Source: Clostridia bacterium
GTDB taxonomy: Bacteria > Bacillota > Clostridia > Christensenellales > Aristaeellaceae
Reading direction: 5' to 3'
DNA: 44,627 nt
Assembly (NCBI GenBank): GCA_017412715.1
Contig: JAFPWU010000020.1
Span: forward strand, 1-44,627
The notes below the pieces were generated by a model that was not told the DNA's origin, ran no database searches, and saw only the letters and a list, made by a program, of their open reading frames with translations. The position numbers and the translations under genes were made by a program. This document shows positions 35,311 through 43,329 of the stretch, piece by piece (position 1 is the first letter of the stretch; every line of letters starts with the position of its first letter).

Positions 35311-37014
35311 ATGATGATCAGGCTGAGGCATACGCAGGACCATCCGATATCAGTTGTTTATCCGCAAGACGGCACGGAAAGCGTATTCGATATGGCGGAA
35401 AATCTGGCTGGCTTGATCAGGGATATCTGCGGGATATATCCGACACTGCTTTGTGACGCGGACATGGGCGCAAATCAGGAGACCGCGGCCATTTTGCTGG
35501 GTGAGACAGAGCTGGCTGTGTCAGTTCAGGCATTGCGGGATATTGGGTACGGGGAATGTGCTTTCTACTTAAGCGCCGATAAGAAAAGCCTTGCCGTGGC
35601 GACACGCACGGAAACGCTGCTGCCGGAAGCGATAAGAAACTTGACGGAGACGATGACCTGGCACCAGGGTGAATTATTGCTGCAGGACCGGCTGATGAGC
35701 CGGCACATCTACAGCATAGGCATGCTGCGGCACGTCCCTCCGGTTTGTGCCGGAAAGCGAGTTCAGACGCGCAGAAGCCTTGATCTGTGCGATCAGATCG
35801 TAATCGAAGGTATTACCCAAAGAGATTGGGAAGATTATCAGTCCGCGCTCCTGGAGGCACGGTTTAAAAAGAAATACGAAAACAAGATAGGGGGCAATTC
35901 CTTTTTTAGATATGAGAAGGAGGAATGCTCCTTATATGTCTATTATACATCCTTTAATCGGACGATGCGTCTATTGGCGGAGCCAGTGCGCAATGTCCAT
36001 ATGGACAGGAAACGGAATGGATCGTCAATAGTGACACCGTTAATGACCGTGATCGGGGGAAGGTTTTCCACTGAATCGAGATATTTAAACTGCGATGCTG
36101 GAAGCGGCAACATGGGCTATGTGTTCAGATTGGAGGATGGCCGATTTGTTCTGGTGGACGGGGGGATGGACTCCGGAAACTATGCGGAAAATATTTATCG
36201 TACGCTCTCAGAGCAGAGCCCTGAGCCCTCAAATATTGTGATAGCCTGCTGGTTCCTTTCCCATACGCATATAGACCATACAGGGGCGTTCATGACAATG
36301 GCGGAAAAATACGCAGACAGGATAACCGTGGAGGAGATTGCTAGTAATTTTCCGTCCATGGCGGACGCGGCCTGTTTCAGGGAAGCATGGAATACACGGC
36401 GCATAAAGGAGCATATCCATCGGTATTTCCCTGACGCGAAGTATTCAAAGGTGCATACAGGGCAGAAGCTTTCCTTCACCGGAGCAGAGGTGGAAATTCT
36501 GTATACGCAGGACGATCTTGTGCGCAAATCTCTGTCCCTGGCCAATGAGACATTGAACACCGCTTCGATTTGCATGCGGATTACCATTGGCGGAAATACG
36601 ATCATGCTTCCGGCGGACTGCGACGAAACCGCAAATCATATTCTTCTGAATATGTATGGTGATTATCTGAAGAGCGATATCCTGCAGGTATGCCATCACG
36701 GAGGATGGGGCGGAACAACTGAATTTTACGCATCGGTTGATCCAGAAGTTGCTATTTTCAGTACGTCGGATGAGCTTTATTCCAAATATCTGCAGATCCG
36801 ATATAACCATGATTTGGTATATGATATGCATGTTCAGGAGGCGTACAACAACGCGGAGCGATGCAGGGTATTTACCCTTCCTTATCATCCGGCTCATAAA
36901 AACCTTCCCGAAGATCCGAAGGAAGATTGCCTGTATACAGAAGCAAAACAGCTGGAAGCTCTGGCTTCTCTGGAAAACCTGAAGAAGAAAAACGCTGTTA
37001 TGCAGCAGAAATAG
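35311..37014 (+). CDS. MBL-fold metallohydrolase with extra N-terminal domain
   Basis: A 567-residue protein. Residues about 1-130 resemble the non-catalytic N-domain of GH20/GH67-like enzymes (AAILLGETELAVSVQALRDIG, KSLAVATRTETLLPEAIRNL). A metallo-beta-lactamase fold follows at about 230-530, with the metal motif WFLSHTHIDHTGAFM (about 312), a ligand Asp in MLPADCDETANH and His pair in QVCHHGGWGGTTEF. No signal peptide. Last gene of the operon, 3 bases after the aldolase. It may open a lactone or cleave an ester of the sugar substrate. Confidence 0.82.
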   Translation: MMIRLRHTQDHPISVVYPQDGTESVFDMAENLAGLIRDICGIYPTLLCDADMGANQETAAILLGETELAVSVQALRDIGYGECAFYLSADKKSLAVATRTETLLPEAIRNLTETMTWHQGELLLQDRLMSRHIYSIGMLRHVPPVCAGKRVQTRRSLDLCDQIVIEGITQRDWEDYQSALLEARFKKKYENKIGGNSFFRYEKEECSLYVYYTSFNRTMRLLAEPVRNVHMDRKRNGSSIVTPLMTVIGGRFSTESRYLNCDAGSGNMGYVFRLEDGRFVLVDGGMDSGNYAENIYRTLSEQSPEPSNIVIACWFLSHTHIDHTGAFMTMAEKYADRITVEEIASNFPSMADAACFREAWNTRRIKEHIHRYFPDAKYSKVHTGQKLSFTGAEVEILYTQDDLVRKSLSLANETLNTASICMRITIGGNTIMLPADCDETANHILLNMYGDYLKSDILQVCHHGGWGGTTEFYASVDPEVAIFSTSDELYSKYLQIRYNHDLVYDMHVQEAYNNAERCRVFTLPYHPAHKNLPEDPKEDCLYTEAKQLEALASLENLKKKNAVMQQK

Positions 37015-37123
37015 CGGAACGGGCAGTATTGTACGTTTTCTGCTGATGGAAAATCATTTCATGATACAACCTGAATATGCCGGGCCTCTTTTCCATTTCA
37101 TACTCGATTCAGTCATGGAACCG

Positions 37124-37132
37124 TGGTATACT
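37124..37132 (+). promoter_or_regulatory. possible extended -10 promoter for the P-loop kinase gene
   Basis: TGG TATACT (TATACT at 37127-37132) is an extended -10 element without a good -35. The rest of 37015-37228 shows no convincing terminator or gene. Confidence 0.4.
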
Positions 37133-37228
37133 TAATTCCGATGTTATTCCCATGATATACAGGCTGAAAAGCCCTGCCGCGAACCGCGGAGAATGCAGCG
37201 GGTAAAAATGGACGGAGGTGAACCGAAC

Positions 37229-38014
37229 ATGATTCCTTATCGGGTAAATATCAACGGGATAGAGGTTTCCGCCTCCTACAGCGAGAGAGCGGTAAACGGC
37301 ATCTTTCTTCCTCTCCTCAGGATGCTTTCCGCCATGCAGCGGGAACGGGGCCGCCGGATTCTGGTGATGCTGGCGGCTCCGCCCGGAGCGGGAAAGAGTA
37401 CGCTGCTGAGCTTTCTGCAGGATCTGTCCCGCCGGGATCCGGAGCTTCCCCGGATTCAGACGATCGGCATGGACGGCTTTCACCGGCGGCAGGAGTACCT
37501 GCTCAGCCATTTTACCGAACGGGACGGGAAACAGATTCCGCTGGTCAGCATCAAGGGAGCGCCGATGACCTTCGATCTGGAAAAACTGACCGAAAGCGTA
37601 AGGGAAATTGCTTCCGGCGCGGTCTGCGGCTGGCCGGCCTATGACCGGCTTCTCCATAATCCGATTGAAAACGCCGTGACCGTGGACGGAAATATTGTGA
37701 TCCTGGAAGGAAATTATCTGCTGCTGGATGAGAAGGGATGGAGGGACCTTTCACGCTGGGCGGATTATACGGTTTCCGTTTCGGCCGGTGAGGAACTCCT
37801 CAGGCGCCGCCTGATCGCGCGCAGAATCAGCACAGGCGTATCAGAAGAAGAATCCGTCCGTTTTGTGGATTTCAGCGATATGCCGAATGTGCGGCTTTGT
37901 CTGGAAAAAACGAAGAAAGCCGACCTCAATCTGCGGATTGACGAAGAAGGGGACTATCACCTGGAAACGGAGAGGACACCTGACGGATCCATCCCGCAGG
38001 AACAGCCGGAATGA
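37229..38014 (+). CDS. P-loop nucleoside/sugar kinase-like protein
   Basis: A 261-residue P-loop kinase. The Walker A motif is APPGAGKSTLL (about 55-65), followed by the DG(F/H) substrate loop IGMDGFHRRQEYLL and the Walker B-like VILEGNYLLLDE (about 155). RRRLIARRISTG forms the arginine-rich lid. This matches the uridine kinase-like group annotated as nucleoside/nucleotide kinase, some members of which phosphorylate sugars. ATG 37229 has GGAGGTG 8 bases upstream. The gene converges with the MATE gene with only 20 bases between them. Confidence 0.88.
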   Translation: MIPYRVNINGIEVSASYSERAVNGIFLPLLRMLSAMQRERGRRILVMLAAPPGAGKSTLLSFLQDLSRRDPELPRIQTIGMDGFHRRQEYLLSHFTERDGKQIPLVSIKGAPMTFDLEKLTESVREIASGAVCGWPAYDRLLHNPIENAVTVDGNIVILEGNYLLLDEKGWRDLSRWADYTVSVSAGEELLRRRLIARRISTGVSEEESVRFVDFSDMPNVRLCLEKTKKADLNLRIDEEGDYHLETERTPDGSIPQEQPE

Positions 38015-38034
38015 TCGGGGAGAGCAGACTCCGC

Positions 38035-39798
38035 TCAGATGATGATGGTCACGATATTGAGGCCAAAGGTATTCTGATATTGGATGGATTTGGATATTTT
38101 GCCGGCGATGCGAAGCCCGATATTATGGGTTTTGTCCTCCGGATCGAAGAGCTTTGACGCCTCGACGGGATTGAAGGAGATACAGTCATCCTTCAGGTTC
38201 AGCCGGATTTCATCCCGGACCAGGGAGACCCGAAGGTCCAGCCGGTGCTTTTTCTGATCGGCTGAGAAGCCGTGCTTTACGATGTTGCAGGCCATCTCCT
38301 CCAGACAGATGGACGCGCAGTACCTGCGGAACGGATCCACCCCGCGCTCATCGCAGAACTTCCATACGGCCCTGGAAACCTCCGTGGCCTCCTCCAGGCT
38401 GTGAATGGAAAGATCCATCCTGTTCTCCGCGGATACGCCGAAATCCGCCGGGAAGCACATCGCGTCGGACAGGGTGCAGAGGACCTTCCGGTTCCGGATT
38501 GCCGCGTAGGCATAGATCAGCAGGGCGCAGAGGAGGCAGCTGAGGATCTGGGCGGTCCACATGCCGTCCATGCCAAAATGGGGAATCAGGAGCAGGGCCA
38601 GGAGGATGATAAAGACAATCCCGTCCATGAAGGAGATCGTGCGGACGATTTTTTCCTGGCCGAGACAGTGGTAATAATTGGAGAATCCGACGGTGAAGGC
38701 CGAGAGGATGGAAGAGAAGGGGAAGAGCAGGAAGCCGTGCAGCGCCATGGGATAAACCGGCGAGGCGGGATCCCGGAAGAAGATGCGGGTAAGGGGCACA
38801 CAGCTGGCGGAGAGGGCCAGGGAGACGAAGATGACCAGGGTGAGTCCGTAGCGCAGAAATGATTTCATCAGGGTATAGAGTCCGGCCCGGTCCTCCTCGC
38901 CCGCGTAAACGCTGCCCAGAACCATCACGGCGGAGGTGACCCCGGCGGGAACCGCCCAGTAGATGCAGCCGAAGGAATTGACCGCTGAAAAGGCCTCCAG
39001 CCCATGCTGGCCGACGGAGGCCGCAATGATGCGGTTCAGCAGAATGCCGCGGAGGAAAATACAGGCCTGGGATGCCGCACCCGGAAAGCCGTTCAGCAGG
39101 ATATCCTTCAGATCACTGACGATGACATTCCGCGGCACGAGGCGGATGGCGGATTTGCCGGAAAAATAGTGCAGCGCCTGGATGAGGAAGAACAGGAAGT
39201 TAGCGGCGGAGGTGGCCAGGCCGAGACCGAAAAGCCCCATCTTCAGCACGCCGATGAACAGCCAGTTCAGCAGAACGTTGGAAGCGAACATGACCAGGAT
39301 GGCCGCATAGCTCCGCTTCTCCTGCTGCTCCAGCTGCAGGAAGGCGGTCAGCTGGGTTCCCATACAGAAGAACGGAAGGCCGGCGGCATAGCCCCGGATA
39401 TAGGCGGCCAGATCTCCGGCCAGCGCCGGGGAAGCCCCCAGCAGGGAGGTGACCGGCCCTGGCGCCAGCACGCAGAACCCCGTCAGCAGGAAGGAAACCA
39501 GCACAATGGCCTCCATGTCCAGCGTAAAGACGCTGTTGGTCCGCTCCGACATATGCTTTCCGAGATATCGTCCGCAAAGGACCTGGGCGCCCGAGAAAAA
39601 GAGCACGTTGACCGCGTTGAGCAGATTGGAGACCGGGCCGAAAAGCCCCGTAACCGCCATGGCATCCTGATTCAGCAGGTTGGCCGCAAAGGCGTTGTCA
39701 ATAATCGCGTTGGCGCCGCCGATGAACACCAGGATGATCTGAATGGGGAGCAGCTTCATATACAGCCGCGGAATGATTTCGGAATGTGCCTGTTTCAT
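38035..39798 (-). CDS. MATE transporter fused to a RsbW-like ATPase domain
   Basis: A 587-residue fusion. Residues 1-440 form a MATE-family membrane transporter with about 12 helices and two related halves. Residues about 461-587 form a GHKL ATPase domain of the anti-sigma-factor kinase type: N box in CLEEMACNIVKHGFS (about 500), a DDCISFNP loop (about 538), NIGLRIAGKI (about 559) and the strand ending GLNIVTIII. There is no histidine phosphoacceptor domain. The ATPase part may gate transport or phosphorylate a partner. It follows the rhomboid gene by 39 bases. Confidence 0.88.
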   Translation of the reverse strand: MKQAHSEIIPRLYMKLLPIQIILVFIGGANAIIDNAFAANLLNQDAMAVTGLFGPVSNLLNAVNVLFFSGAQVLCGRYLGKHMSERTNSVFTLDMEAIVLVSFLLTGFCVLAPGPVTSLLGASPALAGDLAAYIRGYAAGLPFFCMGTQLTAFLQLEQQEKRSYAAILVMFASNVLLNWLFIGVLKMGLFGLGLATSAANFLFFLIQALHYFSGKSAIRLVPRNVIVSDLKDILLNGFPGAASQACIFLRGILLNRIIAASVGQHGLEAFSAVNSFGCIYWAVPAGVTSAVMVLGSVYAGEEDRAGLYTLMKSFLRYGLTLVIFVSLALSASCVPLTRIFFRDPASPVYPMALHGFLLFPFSSILSAFTVGFSNYYHCLGQEKIVRTISFMDGIVFIILLALLLIPHFGMDGMWTAQILSCLLCALLIYAYAAIRNRKVLCTLSDAMCFPADFGVSAENRMDLSIHSLEEATEVSRAVWKFCDERGVDPFRRYCASICLEEMACNIVKHGFSADQKKHRLDLRVSLVRDEIRLNLKDDCISFNPVEASKLFDPEDKTHNIGLRIAGKISKSIQYQNTFGLNIVTIII

Positions 39799-39837
39799 AC
39801 ATTATCTCTCGCTTTCTGTCAGGGGGTCAGGGCTTCC

Positions 39838-40419
39838 TCAGGGACGCTGGGCTTTTCTCATGTTCAGGAGGTATCCCGCTCCTGAACCGACCAGGCCGCC
39901 GACAATATGGGTCAGGTTCGATACGTTGTCCTGCACCGTGAAGCCCTCCCAGAGCTGCTGCCCCAGGTAGATGACCGCCACAAGAACGAAGGTCAGCGGG
40001 ATTTCACCTTCCCGGAATTCCGTAAAGGAGGTCAGCAGGATAAAGGAGAAGACCACTCCGCTGGCTCCCAGCAGAAGGGAGCGGGGGAACAGCAGATTGT
40101 GAATCAGCCCGGTAATCAGGGCGGTGACGAGAATCACCGTCAGCAGGTTTTTCCATCCGTACTTTTCTTCCAGCGCCGGGCCGAGCAGCAGGATATACGC
40201 CATATTCCCCACAAGATGAGCCAGGCCGGAGTGACCGAGTACGTGGGTAAAAATTCGAATGAAGGAAAGGGGATCCGAAAGAGAGGCGGCGCGGGTAGAA
40301 AACAGAAGCGCGGTGCTTTTTCCTCCCGTCAGCGTACCCAGCAGGGTGACCGCCGCGCAGGCCAGGGCAAAGCCCAGCACCAGCGGAGAATTGAACGTGA
40401 CGCGAAGTTTTTTCTCCAT
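39838..40419 (-). CDS. rhomboid-family intramembrane serine protease
   Basis: A membrane protein with at least six hydrophobic segments and the rhomboid catalytic dyad: Ser in LLGASGVVFS (GxSG) and His in NLTHIVGGLVG. The structural motif HVLGHSGLAHLVGNM precedes them. Start ATG 40419 (193 residues) is chosen because GGAGG lies 9 bases upstream. An earlier in-frame ATG at 40452 would sit directly against the -10 box and cannot be transcribed from that promoter. It cleaves membrane proteins within the bilayer. First gene of the pair with the MATE fusion. Confidence 0.9.
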   Translation of the reverse strand: MEKKLRVTFNSPLVLGFALACAAVTLLGTLTGGKSTALLFSTRAASLSDPLSFIRIFTHVLGHSGLAHLVGNMAYILLLGPALEEKYGWKNLLTVILVTALITGLIHNLLFPRSLLLGASGVVFSFILLTSFTEFREGEIPLTFVLVAVIYLGQQLWEGFTVQDNVSNLTHIVGGLVGSGAGYLLNMRKAQRP

Positions 40420-40452
40420 CCTCATATTCCTCCGGTTTTCATTTCTATTCAT

Positions 40453-40482
40453 ATTATATCAAACTGCCGCGGGCTTTGTCAC
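40453..40482 (-). promoter_or_regulatory. sigma-A promoter for the rhomboid-MATE pair
   Basis: On the minus strand GTGACA (40477-40482), an 18-base spacer and TATAAT (40453-40458). It defines the rhomboid start further downstream. Confidence 0.6.
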
Positions 40483-40494
40483 TACCCGTCTTCA

Positions 40495-40523
40495 TTGACG
40501 AACCTCTTTTGCGCGCATATAAT
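40495..40523 (+). promoter_or_regulatory. sigma-A promoter for the MBOAT-DHHW pair
   Basis: TTGACG (40495-40500), 17 bases and TATAAT (40518-40523). GGAGG (about 40556) lies 7 bases before the ATG at 40569. Confidence 0.75.
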
Positions 40524-40568
40524 AATCACCGTCAGGGCGCATCTATTAAACTGGTCGGAGGCCTTTGA

Positions 40569-41963
40569 ATGGTATTCAGCTCAGTCGTTTTCCTGCTGGT
40601 CTTTCTTCCCGTCACCTTCTGTGTGAACCTGCTGATGAAGAAAAACCTTTCAAACTGTTTTCTGCTTCTGGCCAGCCTGTTCTTTTACGCGTGGGGAGAG
40701 CCGCTGTTCGTTTTCGTCATGATCGCCGTCATTCTGATCAACTGGTTCTGCGGCATGCGGATCGGCAGGACGGACGGGGCGGGGAAAAAGGGATGGATGC
40801 TGTGCGCTGTGATCCTCGATCTGGCGCTTCTGGGCTGTTTTAAGTACCTGTCCTTTCTGGTCAGCAGCCTGAATCAGCTGGCGGGCCGGGATATCCTTCC
40901 GGTCCCGCAGATTGCCCTGCCCATCGGCATCTCCTTTTTCACCTTCCAGGCCATCTCCTACGTGGTGGATGTCTATCGCGGGAAGGCCGAAAGCTCAAGG
41001 AAACTGATTTCTGTCGCCCTTTACATCTCCTTCTTTCCCCAGCTGATCGCCGGTCCAATTGTGAAATATCAGGACATCAGCCATCAGATCGAAAACCGGC
41101 AGATTACGGCGGACGGGGTTTCGGAGGGATTCAGACGGTTCATCTTCGGTCTGTCCAAGAAGGTGCTGATCGCCAATGTTCTGGGGGCCTGCTCCAGCAG
41201 GGTCCTCTCGTACAGCGTATCCTCGCTGGATTTCCGCGCTGCCTGGGTCGGCGCGCTGGCCTACGCATTTCAGATCTATTATGACTTCTCCGGATATTCG
41301 GATATGGCCATCGGGCTGGGCAAAATGTTCGGCTTTACGTTCCTGGAGAACTTCCGCTATCCCTACCTGTCCGCCTCTGTGGGTGAGTTCTGGAGGAGAT
41401 GGCATATTTCGCTCGGATCCTGGTTCAGGGAATATGTTTATATTCCGCTGGGGGGAAACCGGAAAGGGACAGTCCGCACCTGCCTTCACTTAGCCATTGT
41501 CTTCCTTTTGACCGGCCTGTGGCACGGTGCAAATGTCACCTTCATTCTCTGGGGAGCATACCATGGCTTCTTTGCGGTCATCGAAAGGCTTGGCTTTGGG
41601 AAACGGCTGCAGAAGTTTCGGCCGGTCTGTGTGATCGGCTGCTTCCTCATCGTTACAATCGGATGGGTGCTGTTCAGCTCCCCAGATACGGCCTATGCGG
41701 TCAGGTATCTGGGGCGTATGCTTCTGCCGTGGCGCTATGCGGGCTCCCTGATTCCTTTCCGGTATTATCTGAGCAATAAAACGATCGCGGCCTTCATTTT
41801 CGGAGTTCTGGGGGCCGGCCTGATGCAATCCCTCCCGGAAAAGCTGCAAAAAAAATGGAAAAATTCCGTCCCGGAAGCCCTCTTCTGCGTTCTCGTACTG
41901 ATTCTGAGCATCGCGGCGATCGCGGGCGACACCTATAACCCCTTTATTTATTTTCAGTTCTGA
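40569..41963 (+). CDS. MBOAT-family O-acyltransferase
   Basis: A 464-residue multi-pass membrane O-acyltransferase of the AlgI/DltB/PatB type. Landmarks are the FLPVTFCVNLLMKK start, LPIGISFFTFQAISYVVDVYRG, FFPQLIAGPIVKYQD, YDFSGYSDMAIGLGKMFGF, EFWRRWHISLGSWFREYVYIPLGG and the catalytic His in LLTGLWHGANVTFILWG. It passes acyl groups across the membrane to a surface polymer. The DHHW/AlgX-like partner starts 11 bases after its stop, the usual pairing. Confidence 0.95.
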   Translation: MVFSSVVFLLVFLPVTFCVNLLMKKNLSNCFLLLASLFFYAWGEPLFVFVMIAVILINWFCGMRIGRTDGAGKKGWMLCAVILDLALLGCFKYLSFLVSSLNQLAGRDILPVPQIALPIGISFFTFQAISYVVDVYRGKAESSRKLISVALYISFFPQLIAGPIVKYQDISHQIENRQITADGVSEGFRRFIFGLSKKVLIANVLGACSSRVLSYSVSSLDFRAAWVGALAYAFQIYYDFSGYSDMAIGLGKMFGFTFLENFRYPYLSASVGEFWRRWHISLGSWFREYVYIPLGGNRKGTVRTCLHLAIVFLLTGLWHGANVTFILWGAYHGFFAVIERLGFGKRLQKFRPVCVIGCFLIVTIGWVLFSSPDTAYAVRYLGRMLLPWRYAGSLIPFRYYLSNKTIAAFIFGVLGAGLMQSLPEKLQKKWKNSVPEALFCVLVLILSIAAIAGDTYNPFIYFQF

Positions 41964-41974
41964 GGTGAAAATAA

Positions 41975-43084
41975 ATGAAAAAGAAAAAAGCCGGTCCCCG
42001 GATCATCTTTGCCTCTTTTATCCTGATTCTCTGCCTTCCCTGGGCCTTCTGGCTCCTTTTTGAACAGGTTTCCGATACCGCCAACCATGAAAACCGGTCA
42101 TTTGCCGCTATGCCGAGGCTGAGACCCGGCACGTACAGGCAGTTCGCCGCCGACTTTACCAGTTACCTGAATGATGCCATGCCCTTTCGAAACGATCTGA
42201 TTACCCTGAACAGCGGAATCGATTATTCCGTCTTTCACGCTTCTTCCAATGACAGCGTGATCATTGGAAAAGGGGATTGGCTGTTTTACTGCAATCAGGA
42301 GGACGGAGATCCTCTGGCCTCCTATCAGGGGAAGGATCTCCTGCCGGAGGACAAGCTGGCCCGGATGGCTGAAAACCTGGTTCAGCAGAGGGATTATCTG
42401 GCTTCCCTCGGAAAGGAGTTCGTCCTGTTCATCGCTCCAAATAAGGAAAGAATTTACAGTGAATATATGCCTGAATGGTATGGTGCTCCCGCGGAGAATT
42501 ATCGCGCGCTTCAGGTTTACCAATATCTGAAGGGAAATACGGATCTCCGGGTTATATACGCTTACGATGAGCTGATGGAAGCCAGGGAAGCGGCGGAGGA
42601 AGACCTGTATTATAAAACCGATACCCATTGGAACGCGGTGGGCGGATATATCGGAGCCCGGCTGCTGCTGCGTGAACTGGGCGTGGAGCTGCCCGCGATT
42701 GAAGCCGGGGAGATAAAAATCACTCATCAGGGTCAGCATACGGGCGACCTGGCCAATATGCTCAATCTCAGCAGACAGCTCGATTACGCCTCCCCGGAAT
42801 ATCTGGTTTCCGGGTATCCCGAAAATGGCTGTAGCCTGCAGGGGGGAGAGCTTCTGGAGCCTTTTTCCTGCACCGCGGAGGATGCCGATCCGCGAAAGCT
42901 TTATATGATCCGGGATTCCTTCTCCATCGCCATGTATCCCTATCTGGGGTCCCAGTTCCGCGAAAGCTGTTTCAGGGACTATTATTCAGACCTGAACGAG
43001 GACTTTCGTGAACAGGATCCCGATATTGTCGTCGTTGAGGTCGTGGAAAGAAAGCTGGAGGAGCTTGCCGGTTTTGTCTTCTGA
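41975..43084 (+). CDS. DHHW/AlgX-like SGNH acyltransferase partner protein
   Basis: A 369-residue extracytoplasmic protein anchored by an N-terminal helix (about 8-30). The AlgX/AlgJ-like SGNH fold shows NHENRSFAAMPRL, GKGDWLFYCNQ, FIAPNKERIYSEYMP, the DTHWNAVGGYIGARLLL motif (about 213, Asp-x-His pair) and MIRDSFSIAMYPYLG, which holds the nucleophile Ser. It likely takes the acyl group exported by the MBOAT protein and puts it on a polysaccharide. GAGGTGAAA precedes the ATG. Confidence 0.92.
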   Translation: MKKKKAGPRIIFASFILILCLPWAFWLLFEQVSDTANHENRSFAAMPRLRPGTYRQFAADFTSYLNDAMPFRNDLITLNSGIDYSVFHASSNDSVIIGKGDWLFYCNQEDGDPLASYQGKDLLPEDKLARMAENLVQQRDYLASLGKEFVLFIAPNKERIYSEYMPEWYGAPAENYRALQVYQYLKGNTDLRVIYAYDELMEAREAAEEDLYYKTDTHWNAVGGYIGARLLLRELGVELPAIEAGEIKITHQGQHTGDLANMLNLSRQLDYASPEYLVSGYPENGCSLQGGELLEPFSCTAEDADPRKLYMIRDSFSIAMYPYLGSQFRESCFRDYYSDLNEDFREQDPDIVVVEVVERKLEELAGFVF

Positions 43085-43096
43085 ATATGACAGAAT

Positions 43097-43148
43097 GCAG
43101 CGGGGCCGCCGGGTGAACAGAATCCGGATGGCCCCGCTGCTCTTTTTT
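43097..43148 (+). terminator. strong terminator after the MBOAT-DHHW operon
   Basis: An 11-bp arm GCAGCGGGGCC (43097-43107) pairs perfectly with GGCCCCGCTGC (43130-43140), with CCGG inner pairing, then TC and seven T. Confidence 0.93.
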
Positions 43149-43202
43149 TCAGCTGAATCACGACAAGAAAGCAACGAATCGGAGGTTTCACAAAAAAAAT
43201 AA

Positions 43203-43259
43203 AAAGTTACACATGAAACCTGTTCGGTAACCGTTCCTGTAACTTTCACATGCGATAAT
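43203..43259 (+). promoter_or_regulatory. promoter with inverted repeat before the repeat protein
   Basis: An extended -10 TGC GATAAT (GATAAT at 43254-43259) lies just after the inverted repeat AAAGTTAC (43203-43210) / GTAACTTT (43239-43246), which contains a smaller GGT-A-ACC dyad at its centre. The repeat overlaps the place of the -35 and may be a regulator site. A leader of about 65 bases precedes the start codon, with AAAGAGGAGG upstream of it. Confidence 0.45.
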
Positions 43260-43329
43260 GCGCTTGCAAGGTGACCAACACCAGATGAAAAAACACAGCG
43301 CAGACGCGATGAAAGAGGAGGAACGAACA

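Noticed and set aside
38035-39798. MATE-ATPase fusion as two separate genes
   Set aside because: One uninterrupted frame runs through the junction, with no stop codon between the two domains.
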